NCBI GenBank assembly: GCA_024305405.1
Contig: JAKNDB010000068.1
Coordinates: 1 to 64,000 of the forward strand
Direction: 5' to 3'
DNA length: 64,000 nucleotides
Origin: Dirofilaria immitis
Taxonomy: Eukaryota; Nematoda; Chromadorea; Rhabditida; Onchocercidae
Position numbers and translations under genes: made by a program. Positions 10,343 to 22,876 of this stretch are shown in pieces (within the stretch, counting starts at the first letter, position 1; every line of letters begins with the position of its first letter). The notes under the pieces were generated by a model, which saw nothing but the letters and a program-made list of their open reading frames with translations, searched no databases and had not been told where the DNA came from.

Positions 10343-11005
10343 TTTATAACGCTACATGAAATTGTTTTGAACTAATGATGAATATAATTTATTTGAATTC
10401 ATCAGAAAGAAAGTAATTTTTGAATAATGTGCAATAAAATGATACATGATGAAATAACAGATAATGATGGCAAATATATTAATAATCCATCCATTACTGT
10501 AACGTTAATTCTTAATCAGTATTTGGAATAAGTGTAAATAATCTAAGCATTGTAGTAACATTATTGATTTTTTTGTCAGTATTTGGATTATTGCATGAAA
10601 ATTTTATATTTTAATATTTGCTTATCTGGATGACAATGAATTGATCAATAACCAGCGATTTTTTTGAATTTACATTTATTTTAAAACGATGACTTTAAAA
10701 ATTAAATTAAAGATTAAATAAAAAATTCATTTTGTACTGACAGAAAATACACATCATTTTATGGTGTATGAGAGAAAATGCGCTTACAACATTAAAAATT
10801 TATTTATCATTTAAGTAATATAAACATTATTAATGCTATAATTATCAATGAAACAATATAAACTTACCATTCTTAAATTTTTATTCACTTGAAAGGAAAG
10901 AATTTTATTGCGCATCATTCAAAAATTACATTCTTTCTGATGAATTCAAATAAATTATATTCATCATTAGTTCAAAACAGTCTCATGTATTGTTATAAAG
11001 AAACG
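10343..11005. repeat. Foldback element with ~100 bp arms
   Basis: 10,343-10,440 and 10,905-11,005 are imperfect inverted copies: 'gaactaatgatgaatataat' on one side, its complement on the other. The roughly 460-bp loop is AT-rich and has no coding signal. It may be a foldback/MITE-like element or the product of an inverted duplication. Confidence 0.6.
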
Positions 11006-11290
11006 TACAAAAAATAAATTTTTTTACTTGATCATTCGTTTTCAAAATCATCATACTATATACGTTACAAAGAAAGAAAAATTGAAAACAAGATTTAATC
11101 GTTTGGAATATTTTATCGAATTTCCCGCCATGTAGTATAAATTGTCATTTCTAATTAGAGTAGTATTTCTAATTAGAAGATCATCCCTGTTATTCATTAA
11201 ATATTATAACTATAAACTGAATATGATTTAACATAACTTTAATCATTTGAATATAACATATGTCAGTTATGTGGTTGAAAAAAATTCAAG
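10895..11290. repeat. Noncoding direct repeat, copy 1
   Basis: This aligns with 15,050-15,490 on the same strand, through 'ttattcattaaatattataa' and 'ctataaactg..atatcattt' stretches. No gene was recognised inside. Confidence 0.6.
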
Positions 11291-11510
11291 CGACTATTTT
11301 CATTTCTGATCTACTAAATATTTTGTATTTAATATCTGAAATATCGTAAAAACCTTACCATACAAAAATCGAAGATCATGCCACATGAAAAACTTTTTGG
11401 TAATAGTATATTGTGGATTACAATAACACATGAAAATCTAAGTGATGAAATGAAATGAATACAATATGAAATTTATTACAACTGCAACTAAAAAATTTTC
11501 TTTTAATCAA

Positions 11511-11760
11511 TTAAATAATAATAAATAATACACAAAGGGTAAAACGGTACTCACAGTTTGAATATGTAATTATGACTGAATTCCAGGTGGCTGCTTTGAC
11601 TGAATCTCTTACAGCATGTATTGCAGTTGAATGGTTTCTCGTCTGTATGTACTCGATAATGTTTTTCGGATTGGTAATTTTACAAAACTCTTTGTTGCGT
11701 GCATCACACTTGAACAATTCTGGTTTTGCATGTTTCCTATTATGTTTACTTAAATCCAAT
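11511..11760 (-). pseudogene. C2H2 zinc-finger remnant, unit D
   Basis: On the minus strand a short frame reads LSKHNRKHAKPELFKCDARN, then [18 protein letters not shown] in place of a complete finger. His and Cys ligands are missing or out of frame. Upstream sequence on the minus strand (to about 13,060) parallels units B and C, including the AAVSLL-like leader segment near 12,330. A short tandem (aatcgattatttg) interrupts it at 11,755-11,850. Confidence 0.65.
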
Positions 11761-11899
11761 CGATTATTTGTTCGATTATTATTAAATCCAATCGATTATT
11801 TAAATCTAATCGATTATTTGTTAAATTCAATCGATTATTGTTCTGAATCGACGAATCGTTTCTGCTTGAGATCTGAATTTATGCGAAATATTCCATTTT

Positions 11900-13060
11900 T
11901 ATAATTTAAGTGATTTGAGGATTATTTTCTTGATATTTTTGAAAAATTTTAATCAATGCAACTTAATTCTCCTAATATCACTATATGCAGCATAAAATCT
12001 TTGAATAAAAATGCTTCTTAATCATTGCTGTCCTTTTTGAAGAATTATAATAAAATTCAAAATAATATATGGTGCGTATAGAAAAAAATGTCGACGAATT
12101 GATGTCTTCAACATTATTCAGGAAACCAAGCTTTTTCAACGCTGCAAATTGATATTTAAACATAACATACTGATTACTTCGAAAGTAATGAGAAAAACTG
12201 ATTACATAATAGTTAGTACAAAGCAGAAAATTTATAATATTTAATTTTCTTAGTCGGAGCAATAATTTATTCACTTGCTGTTACTTGTGGAATGCATGAT
12301 AGCAACATAACTGCTAAAAAGTAATGAGACAGCAGCATACTTATTCGCAAGCAATTTCCATTAGTAAATAACAGCGATTGAAGTACGGAATCTGATACAG
12401 AATTGTGGAAAAACGTTGATATATCAAAAATATATTAATCAAAGGGCAATGAATTGTAATAAGTAATGAATGCTATACTGATTGGAAAATCATTTGGAGA
12501 CTGATTTAACTATTTTTACAAGTATGTGATCTGTGATCAAATAAATCGTAGTGCATTTAATCCTTTTACATAATTATACAATTTTTATCTAAATATGACG
12601 AGTAAAAACGATTCATAAAAAAAGTAAGTTTGAAAAGCTTGGTAATCTGATTACTGTATATGTTTTATAGAATAATTAATTTTTTATGGTATCATCTGAA
12701 AATCATAGGTTTATGCAAATTTATGCAAATATATGTCATGATTGCTTCTATAACTTCGATGTAACTAGCAGCAGTATAAAATATTAATTTTTAATTCCTT
12801 TCGCTCTGAAAAATAGAAAAATCGTTTTTGAAATTGATAAATGATATGCTATTGAAATAGATATCGAAACTATCACTTGCGTTTTCGTATTAGTTATTTA
12901 AGTTCCGAAATAATTAATTTCGACTGCTACATTTTATTCATGTTGCATGCTTCACATACATTGCAAACTGACGAAATATAGTTGCATGAAGTTGCATAAA
13001 AGAAAAATCAATTTTATTAATCAAATCTCTACCAAATTTTGATTATTATTAATTATTTAT
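11900..13060 (-). other. 5' part of zinc-finger unit D, noncoding
   Basis: It matches 7,640-8,620 by eye, for example 'tttatgcaaatttatgcaaa' near 12,711 and near 8,280. No intact exon was found. Confidence 0.55.
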
Positions 13061-14370
13061 ATCGAAGCTATAGAAGGTTGTTTGCTTATACAGTATTGCA
13101 TTAATAAATAATTTAAATTTTATGAAGTACATCAAAACAAAGCCGGAATATCAGAAATATATTTACTACTAGTATTTTTTCTAATAAATATTAGGTTTTT
13201 TTACAACGGAAATTTTATTTGAAGAGTGCAATTGGAGAAATGTCAAAAAATTACAGTAATCAATAAATTATTTAAATTTTTGCCACTATTGTCTCTTTGA
13301 TTGTTTACTATGCATCCATTTCCATGAGAATTTATTGGACCAAGATTATTTTCTTTCCATAATTAAGCATAAATTCTCTTCTTCATTAGTTAAAAAGCGC
13401 TTCATACAATTCTAACAACGAAACGTTAGCAAAATTGCATATCTGACGTAGGATTGCATCGACAACTACGAATATCAGCAACAGACAATGGTATAAAAAT
13501 GAAACCGTATGCGAACTGACTGGGGACAGTTCGGTTCCGGCTGAATCTGTACAGTTTCGGTTCCGGCTGAATCTGTATATCTCCATTAGAATTTACTTCA
13601 GCAGATTGAGCCGTGAAATTGAATTATAATCATAAATGAAATTTACGGTTTAATCTGTGATCAGTTTTACTGTTATACTTCTTTTTCTACATCAGTAATT
13701 TTAAAGTTATAAAAGTCCTTGATGAATCTTCGCCCATATTATGGATACAAAAAAATTTCCTAATAAATAATAAAATACTATATTAAAACATGAAATTTGA
13801 TATCTAAAACTAACTTTTCTTCATCAAAAATCAATCGAATTGCGCATGGAATGAATTTAAGCTGTAATAACATAAATATTATAATAAAACTATCCTAACG
13901 AATAAAATTAAAAAATTCATTATATTTAGTCAAGCTTCCGAATTCATTTAGATTAATATGCATATCAAAAACTATAGCTGCGCAGTGCTGTATTATAGGT
14001 AATATAATTATTATATAATAAGGAACAGAAAATGTTAAACTAATAATTATTTCACAACTAAATTGCATATGATGAAGAAGATAATCATCAACAAGACAGA
14101 AGTTAAATTGATTAGCTTTAATCTCCAAACAAGGTTGTTTGACCTCAAAATTTAACAATAAATTGAGCTAAGTAGGTTAAAAAACCTGCATCGATACGAT
14201 CAAAAACTCTAAGTGGTGCATATATGTTCAAGTAGTGCCAGAAATTTTAAAATAAATTAAACAAATTTTTAAAATCGTTCACAAACATAATTGAAATTCA
14301 TAAAAGTAATAGGTAATTTAATAAAGCAACGATTTCCTGTACATTAAATGAAATATTTAGTATCAAAACA
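13060..14370. other. AT-rich DNA with a 26-bp tandem duplication
   Basis: 13,120-13,330 aligns loosely with 14,850-15,030. At about 13,528-13,580 the segment 'cggttccggctgaatctgta' occurs twice in tandem and is much more GC-rich than its surroundings. No gene was recognised. Confidence 0.5.
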
Positions 14371-14373
14371 TTG

Positions 14374-14469
14374 GATAATGAAGGTGAACGATATAGTAAA
14401 GAAGTCATTGACTCGAGCTTTGACGTCGCAACGTTCGATATTTTTATTGAAATCAACGTGCAAACTTAA
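14374..14469 (+). pseudogene. Short coding relic (DNEGE... exon), copy 2
   Basis: Thirty-one codons from GAT 14,374 to TAA 14,467, the same frame as 4,668-4,739 but longer. The pattern of synonymous changes between the two supports a former exon. No start codon or full gene is visible. Confidence 0.35.
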
Positions 14470-14559
14470 TAAAATCAATTTGCTTGAAATTTTTATATTT
14501 ATTTTTATTGAAAATTATTTATACCTTCTGCTATATAATAAAAACAACAAATAACAGTT

Positions 14560-16140
14560 ATAATAAAAATATAAATATTAGAAAATTTAAATAAAATAAA
14601 ATCAGATGTATTGCTCTTTCTGGAATTATTGGAACGGATGAATAAATTCACTAATTTATTGGTTAATTAAAAATTACATAAAAAATTTAATGCTAAAATC
14701 TATCTCAATTGAAATATTTATTTAATTTTTTCATTTAATTTTTTTTTAAGTAAATTCAATTTCAAAAACTGCGCTGGTTATCATTAATCAATTCATTATC
14801 ATCCATCAAAGCAAATATTAAATTATGCAATTCATTTTTAAATTCTGTAAAATATATCAAAATGCATGCGAGAACAGCAAAATCGCAAGCGCATTTATTA
14901 CTAGTATTTTTCCCTATAATAAGTATTATGTTTTCCTGTTTTAAAAACTTTCATGTAATATTCAAAATAATGACCAAAAATCAATAAGATTACTGTAATG
15001 GCTAAATTATTTACATTTATCCAATTTTTTTTACCATTTTTTGCATATTATTCAAAAATACTTTCTTTCTGATAAATTCAAACAATTCTTTTATTAATTC
15101 AAAATAACCTCATATAGTGTTATAAAAGAAACGGGTTAAAATTACTACATGCTTATCTAAAAATACATCGATAGGAAACAGACAGTAATCATTGCAGTTA
15201 CTAATATTGTCTGAACAAAACAATTTGTTAAAGCATTATAGAAGATCCTTCGTTTTAAAAATCATCATACTAAACACTTAATAAAGCAAAAAAAATTGAA
15301 GGCATGATTTAGTCATTTGAAATATTTTATCAAATTTACCGCTTCATAATAAAAATTGTCATTTCTATTAAAACGGTATTCCGTATATGATCCTTATTAT
15401 TCATTAAATATTATAACTATAAACTGGATATCATTTAACACAACTTTATTATTAAGTTAATGGCATATTATGTGACTTGAAAATATTTTGAGTGATTTTG
15501 CAAAATTTGGAAATTTTTTCGCTTTAGCGTTGATATTTGGTCTTTCATTTAAAAAATTTTTTTATCAAGTGGGAGAATAAAATTGTCAATAAAACTACAA
15601 TAATCTCTTCTATTCACTCTAAATCACCGTTATGTCACTCAGTGATTTTGTTATGCTAATTAACTGATTTATTCAAACTGTTGAAATTAGAGTTTTTTTA
15701 TGACACGTAACCATCATAGCAAATAACTCTTCCTTTCAGCATCAAATAATGTATTGTCTATTTGCCAAAATGATACCATTGTGGTTCTTATCAAATTTTT
15801 TAAACTAAATTTTAAAACCTTGGCAAATTTTCTGTTTTAATCACACCTATTAATAAGAGATAAAAATTATGAATAAAATTTGCTCGTGATAATTATACCA
15901 TATTATTTATTCCATTTCTTGATAAGCAAGTTGACTCAAAAGATTCATGATGTTTCTCAAATTTGCAGGAAAATGTTAAATTTTGCTTAAAAACGTTTAA
16001 AATTTTATGAAATTGCTACTATGAATATTATTATATAAGGCGTAAAGTCTGACAAATTTGAATTATTTAATTAGAAATAAAAATGCTGTGATTAATGATT
16101 ACATGTAACATTCAACATCTTTTTAGATCTTAACAGTCTT
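14560..16140. other. Noncoding direct repeat copy 2 and upstream region
   Basis: 14,850-15,490 is the second copy of the blocks at 13,120-13,330 and 10,895-11,290. 15,590-15,700 is matched, inverted, at about 45,935-46,017, next to the deleted paralogue of the 16-19 kb gene. No gene was seen before 16,146. Confidence 0.55.
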
Positions 16141-16145
16141 CAAAT

Positions 16146-19095
16146 ATGACTTTCCACATCTGGAAATACTTGGAAATTCAAATTCTTTTTACATTGCTAT
16201 TCATTTTTCTTTGTTCCGTATTAATAATCAACGGTACACCAATCACTACAACTCCTAAAGGTAAATTTAAGGATTTCATTTATTTATTTGGTTTAACTAA
16301 GCAAAATTAAATTATTCAGGCGAAATAAACACTGTGGAATGTGATGAAGCTGGCGAATGTTCGAATAGTCAATCCTATAGGACTGAGAAAAGAATAAAGC
16401 TAGCAGATAAATTTGAAGATTTTCGCTATCGATTAATTTCATTTTGTAAAATTAAATAATTTAGGAGATATAAATAGTGACGAATCAAATTTAAATGGGT
16501 TATATTTGGAAGATATGGCTTACGCTGGTCCGATACGGGATTCAGTAGGAAAATATCTTGCAGCTCTCCCCAGCTCTGATTTGCTCACTGTGCGCATGTT
16601 GGTCTTTTATATTCATTTCATAAATTTATTCATAAATTTTTACTTTCTCCCAATAATAATAAAATGATAAGATCAATCTATCATCTGCCATCACTTCTAT
16701 CTTTCAACTTATCGTATTGAAGAAGTAGTAAATCGCTATGCGTATTTGCAACGGAAGTATTGCTGAAACGGATTAAACCATTGTTTATCAAGGACGGTAA
16801 TAACATAACCAATCCAATTGATCGGTGGATCTTTCCAACATATGAAACATCTGAAGATATTTATAGAGATTTTTTCGTGGTTAATTTTTATTTTTGAAGC
16901 TTGCTAAGGCATAAAATTTGATCTTTAATAAAGTCAGCATTTTAATATATTTATTTTAATCCAATAAGACTTTATTGATATAAATCTCTTGTATTTTTCT
17001 AGTTTCTTACTAATTAAAAATTTTTCAACACAATGACATTATTCTATCATATTATTGAAATCTCATAGATTATATTTCATTACGCTACTTGAAGTTTGAG
17101 TTGCTGGATGTATTCAGAAAACCATGAACTATCAGTATTCAGAAAACCATGAACAATCAGAAAAAATTTGATTTAAAAAATAGCTTATTCTAGGTTTCAA
17201 AATGGCAATCTCAATTTTTACTTAATAAAAGCAATGATCTAGAATCGACAAAATATAAATCAGCGAACGTCGCATGCTTTCACGTATCTTACACTGGCCC
17301 TATTCCTGAAATTTCACAAATCAATTGTAAATAATTTCAAGGATTTTGTATTTCTTTCAAATTCTTAATTATTGATTTATCATTCAATTTGATTTAACTT
17401 GAAAATATAAAGTTTCTATTTCGTTTACTTAAATAAAATAAAATATCATTTCTTCCAGTTGACAACAATATTTCCAAGTGCATTTTCAAAGATGCCATAC
17501 TTTTTCCGAATGCGTACACATCAAATATCGTTGCTGTGGAGGGTGCCATCGTTTCGATGAAGTTGGTTACATGTTTTATTAAAAGCAAATTTTTTCGCTT
17601 TTTTATCGAATTCAATTGTTGAGATCAAAACACTGAACATGAGACGATTAATTCATTTTAGTCGATATAGTAAAAATACTGCATAACACTGAAATGCTTT
17701 GATAGAGAAGATCTGAAGTTTTGATGAGATAGTTTCATCATCCGCTTTGGAACATTATGTTACGCATCATCCTTAATATGATTGTCAGCTTCATTTTATT
17801 GGTGACAATTATTATTGAGTTAGAAATGAAAAGCGCAATTTGCAATGTTTCATTTGTGGAAAATATAGCATAATGCAATGGTCTATCTATTCGCCTGAAA
17901 TTAATGTTAATAATTAATTTTCAGAAATCACTTCGTTCAATATAAAAGCGAATGGAAGACTGCAATAGTAATAATTATTGAATATTTTTTTCTAAAATCT
18001 TTAAGCATTTATTAATTTTTTAATATTTTTTTAGCAATCCTATAATTTAAAAGTGTTTTTATTTTCGATAATATTTCATTGCTGAACAAATTGTTCGTAT
18101 AAGGAAACAGATGGATCGCAATTTTTAGCAGAAAGCGAAATTAGTTTTCATTTTCTCAAATGTTTCATGGTCTCGAATGGAATCAGTAATCTCCGATATT
18201 CTTTCGATCAGGGAAAACCGTTCGTTATCTGTCATTTATGTCAAATCTTATTTTCCTCACATGCCGTCGTAAGTCGATTATTATATGAATTAGAAGGTGC
18301 ATAAATTTTATGATAACTTGCAGGAAAGTAATCGGACAGATTTTGGCGAAAATATTACAGAAGAAATATCAAATCAATTCAGTATAAATAATCAATGCAT
18401 GTCAATTTTTAATACTAGTAATCATAATTTCAGTTACTCTTGTCCATTTTCATCCATAATATTTCACGATAGCAATGTTGAAGCATCGACGTTTCTTGTG
18501 AAAACAAATGATGAAAAAGAGCTAAGAAAAGAACTATTGGAATGGAAGGTTTCACTTATTTTTATTCTTATACTTTGCTTGTTCAGTTGATTCCGTTCAA
18601 TTTCGTTGACCTAAATTGATTATAACTATCCATTAGGTTATGTCCAGCAAAATTATTGTTATATTAATTAATTTGTCAACTGTTTAGGTCACTTTGTGAA
18701 ATTTTTTTATTTTCTTTCTGATTTATAATTGTTTACTATCGCTTTTGCGTACAATCTTCCAATCATTTCATTTTGCAGTGTGGATTAGATTTCCTCAAAA
18801 GCCATAATATTATCGCATTTTATTTCATGGAAAATGAGATGATAACAACCAATGGAAAGATATTTAGGTTTGGAAGATTCAATTTTTTTGGGTTTTTGGT
18901 GCATTGCTTGAAATCTCATAACTTTATTTCCAGGAGATATTCAATACTGAACCGTTTTCCATGCCGTTTCATAAAGATTATTCTAAAGATGTCGGTTTAG
19001 TTCATCTCAGTTCTACGACGAGTTCTTTGAATGATGGCTCAATGTTTGCAATAATTGGGTTCAAGAAATATTTGCCTTACACTGTTGAAAACTGA
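16146..19095 (+). CDS. Unrecognised multi-exon gene, predicted signal peptide
   Basis: I reconstruct exons at 16,146-16,260, 16,320-~16,440, 16,465-~16,600, ~16,725-16,880, 17,194-17,326, 17,459-~17,563, 17,925-17,967, 18,132-18,268, 18,324-18,548, 18,779-~18,868 and 18,934-19,095. Several junctions are phase-consistent: exon 5 into exon 6 (ISQIN/FDNNIS), and exons 8, 9 and 10 in phase 0. The first exon encodes a hydrophobic leader (ILFTLLFIFLCSVLIING) followed by TPITTTPK, typical of a signal peptide. Later exons contain Cys pairs and N-glycosylation sites (NRT, NFS), suggesting a secreted or membrane-anchored protein. The last exon ends KYLPYTVEN. Boundaries of exons 2-4 and of exon 10 are uncertain, and the joins there are not all in phase. 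A deleted inverted copy lies at 45,420-46,017. I do not recognise the family. Confidence 0.6.
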
Positions 19096-19099
19096 ATTT

Positions 19100-19990
19100 T
19101 CCAAGTTGTTAATAAAAAATACTATACAATTTTCTCTCAACAAATTATTTCTAAAGAAATTACAGTTATTATTCAAGGTAGAAAGAAAGCCATAATATAT
19201 CATAAATAAAATGACAAAATTGCGACACTTAAATATTTGAAAATAGAAATTTATTGAAATATGCCGAAAAACTTCATAATAAAAACATTTTTATTATATT
19301 TAAAATGTATGAGCAATTCAAATTTTATTTCACTTAAAAAGATATTGAATGAAATATCGAAAAAAGAAAGCATAAAATAATAATAAAATGTCGAAATTTA
19401 AAACCTAAATTTGTCGACTGTTAAATTATATAAAGTGTTTAACTATCTATTTTTATAATATATAAATTATTTTGAATTTAAGAAATCGAATCCTAAAGAT
19501 TTTGAAAATTGGCCAATTAGCCTGAGTTTGAGAGCTCAATTTGCCTTGTTAGAGAGTTCACTGAAAATTTTTTTACAATTGTATGGAAAATTTCATACAA
19601 ATATTTGATTTCTTAATTTTACAGCTATAAATGTAAGCACGAAATATAATTATATGCCAGTTTTAACTACTTTATATATGTATACATTATTTTAACAATT
19701 AGTTTATATTTAATAAATTTTTTCAACTTTTTTTCAACATTTCAACTAATCCTAATCAAATCAAATATATCCTTGATTTTCGCCAAACATATATCGCTCA
19801 TTACAGTGAATTGAATATTCTACAGTAAATAACCCACTAGATGAAATTCTAACTAATAATTTTTCACATGATTTTTCACGTAATTAATTTTTCTCACTTG
19901 ATATAACATTGATTGATCGTTTCTTTTATATTCCTTATTTTCTTTTTAAAAATCCATTCCAGAAGTCGATTTGTGTAATATAATGAGCTT
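19100..19990. repeat. AT-rich DNA with 232-bp direct repeat, copy 1
   Basis: 19,569-19,800 recurs almost unchanged at 21,134-21,365. It starts 'tttacaattgtatggaaaat' and ends 'aaacatatatcgctca'. No inverted termini or coding frame was seen; it may be a nonautonomous element or a simple duplication. Confidence 0.75.
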
Positions 19991-19995
19991 TTGAA

Positions 19996-20338
19996 ATGGT
20001 TGATTTTCATCATCAAAGAAAGCCATTTTTCAAAGTAGATTTTGCAATATTTCATTATTTATTTGTAAGAAAAGGTTTTGAAAATGTTACAGATAAATAT
20101 GAAGAAACGCGATATGAGCAATTTCATTTTAACGATTTCAAATATCATCGTATTAGCAAATGTTGTCATCATTTGTAGCAATCATCTTATAAGAAAGAAA
20201 TATAAATATTGTATCACAATGATCAATGAGCAAAGGTGCTTTTCGAAAATAATATTTTCCAGTGGTAATATTTTTTTCCAATTGTTTCCATGTGATACGA
20301 GATTGATGATCGAATTTGTTAAGCAAACGAATGAATAA
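19996..20338 (+). CDS. Overlapping short frames, doubtful
   Basis: Two frames overlap: 19,996-20,178 (MVDFHHQRKPFFKVDF...) and 20,078-20,338 (ends IEFVKQTNE). The change of frame in the middle could be a frameshift within one former exon, but neither resembles a known family and the base composition is compatible with chance. Confidence 0.15.
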
Positions 20339-20339
20339 A

Positions 20340-21750
20340 CGAAGGTTTGATATTTGATGACAATATAAATTCTTTGATTAAACAATGTTATTAATAAATT
20401 TCGAAATTTTTTGTTTACATTTTTTACTGATAAATTTAAAAATTTCATTATAAATGATGTAAATAACAAGCAATGGTAATACTTTTTTAAATTATGTATT
20501 CGATTTTTTTAATTGAATTCAATAATATATAAATATGGATTTTATTAGTTTTACTAATTAGACAATTATAAATTCCATTTCCATCATAGTTGTAAAATTT
20601 CAAAGTATAAATAAAATAAGTTAATTCTTCTTATTTATTTTGCTTTAGTTTGGAATTATATTGAAAATTTAGTTTAAATTTCATGTTAATATTTTAATTC
20701 CTCATATATAATTTAATTATTCATCAGCAGTTAACAAATAACAGAAACAAATAATTTGATAAACTAAAATAAAGTAAGGTAAAATGATACCATTTATAAT
20801 CAATGATAATTTAGTAGATCTGAAATCATATTATTTATGACATTTGCGTCAACAATGTATTTGATATGAGACTATCTGATTCACCTTAATTTTTGATGTT
20901 TACCTTTTCCAAGTGAAATTATACTCAAATTATACGGCGAAATGATAAAATATTTATTCAAAGCTTAGTTGGGAAAAGAAATCAAATTCCAAATATTTAA
21001 GTTCACATAAGTTCAATTTAGATATTTCAAGATTTAGATTTTCTATATTTCTCAAAAATATATATAAATCTAGAATTGAATAAAATTAAAAGTTTACAAT
21101 AATATACGTTGATATGAACTGAATTTATTCTCTTTTTTACAATTGTATGGAAAATTTCGTACAAATATTTGATTTCTTAATTTTACAGCTATAAATGTAA
21201 GGATTGAAATATAATTATATGCTAATTTTAACTACTTTATATATGTATACATTATTTTAACAATTAGTTTATATTTGATAAATTTTTTCAACTTTTTTTC
21301 AACATTTCAACTAATCCTAATCAAATCAAATATATCCTTGTTTTTCGCCAAACATATATCGCTCAATTTAATCTAATGAATTAATCCATTAATTAATTAA
21401 TGATTCTCGACTAAAATTAAACAAATTTTTCCACGTTGCATTTTAGACCAAACATTTAGCATTCATGTCGTATATTCTTTTTTTACAATTTTCATATTAA
21501 ACATTTCCATTTAATTACAGGAAAAAATTATTTATTTAATAATGTATGATAATGTATTGATTGTCATAAATGGCTACAAAAAATTTACATGAGAGAGTTT
21601 ATTTTCATAAGAATGTTTCCTCCTTGATTTAAGAAGCAAGAAGAGGATCGAAACTTTAGTTTGAAAAGAATTAACACAATTAATATTGCCAAAATAATTA
21701 TAACGTTTCATTCCAATATCAACTATATAATAATGTTCTGCTTTTATGTC
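20340..21750. repeat. AT-rich DNA with 232-bp direct repeat, copy 2
   Basis: Contains the second copy of the 232-bp repeat at 21,134-21,365. Otherwise nothing recognised. Confidence 0.6.
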
Positions 21751-21754
21751 GCGG

Positions 21755-22267
21755 TTATTTCTTTGAAATTAGATCATATGCTGTGCAGAAAGCGCTATCA
21801 GTCATTTTCGTTATGTTGTCTTTAGTCAAGCAAGTTATTTAACATACCTACACATCTTCTCTGAGTCGGATCTGGTAACAATTTTAGTGCACTGGTAAAA
21901 ATCACCACTAAGTCAATGCTCTATTACCGTATAAAAGTTTTCGTCGTTTTCACATATTACAATAATGTCAATCTTACCGAATTTATTTTCTATTTTAATA
22001 GAATGATACGAAATGCATGGTCGGATGTCCGCATACAGTCCAAGTTTTTTTCTAAGTACAATGTTTAAGCTTTTGTATTCTTTACTTGAGGAGTTGTTGT
22101 CGGAGACATATGTAATATCTTTGTTTCTTCAGTGGATTCCCAGCCACTTGAGGAAGTTCCGTGAACCATTTCTCATTATGAACAAACTTTCCTATTTCAA
22201 TAACATTCATCGAGATCATCGTTTCTGCTTCACACAATATCAACAGCACTGCTTCCACAATTTCTGT
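21755..22267 (-). CDS. 3' end of a spliced gene, three exons
   Basis: Three minus-strand exons join in perfect phase: 22,267-22,086 (60 codons plus two bases), 21,891-21,848 (44 nt) and 21,780-21,755 (ends TAA). All introns are GT-AG, with donors GTAAAG and GTATGT and acceptors TACCAG and CACAG. The product begins TEIVEAVLLILCEAETMISM, contains FTELPQVAGNPLKKQRYY and ends CVAYDLISKK. No upstream exon was found on this strand, so either the gene is truncated or its 5' part is unrecognisable. The hydrophobic plus-strand frame covering 22,013-22,330 is its shadow. Family unknown. Confidence 0.5.
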
Positions 22268-22434
22268 CTGATACCATCACCATATGCAACTATGATTGAT
22301 GTTGACATAATTTTCCTGATATTAAAATGATTTAATTTAATGTTAATCTAAATAACAGAGCGGTATAAGTGGTCAATGCTATTCAGATTAGTAATACTTA
22401 TAGTTACTCAATAACGTATCTTTATGTTCTATAG

Positions 22435-22629
22435 TTACGTTACGAAGGTGAGATAATGGATATTGAAGCGAATGTTAAAGCCATGTAGGTTTTTAAGGAG
22501 CTATTGTAGAGAAATATCTAACTTGACAATAAGACCCTTCAGGCAGCTAAACAACTAGCACAATCATATATCACTGCAGCTTATGTAGCAAGCATAATAT
22601 CAATACTAATAGTATTTAAACGGTATTAA
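22435..22629 (+). pseudogene. Coding relic with three nonsense codons
   Basis: After a TTCTATAG acceptor the frame reads LRYEGEIMDIEANVKAM, then TAG (22,486), VFKELL, TAG (22,507), RNI, TAA (22,519) and LDNKTLQAAKQLAQSYITAA to a TAA at 22,627. The helix-like composition is typical of a real exon. All three stops could arise from Gln codons by C-to-T changes. The family was not recognised. It runs divergently from the minus-strand gene just to its left. Confidence 0.45.
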
Positions 22630-22876
22630 AAATAAAATTTGATACACTCTAGCAGAACTATTGTGTTGTACAGACATCAAAAATACTACTATAATGCATA
22701 ATATAGGATATATTTCTAAAGGAAGCATTTGGATTATTAAAAATGGTGATCAAATTCTAGTGTCAATTCGTAATGTGAAAACTTTGTTAGAGCGAATCCT
22801 TTTTTTTTTAGTAGAACGAAGACTTTCTTTTCCTTATTTCTTCAACTCGATTTGATATAAATCCTTTTTGTTTTCA

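Noticed and set aside
22013..22330. 105-codon plus-strand frame
   Set aside because: The minus strand carries three phase-consistent exons with good splice sites, so this frame is the shadow.
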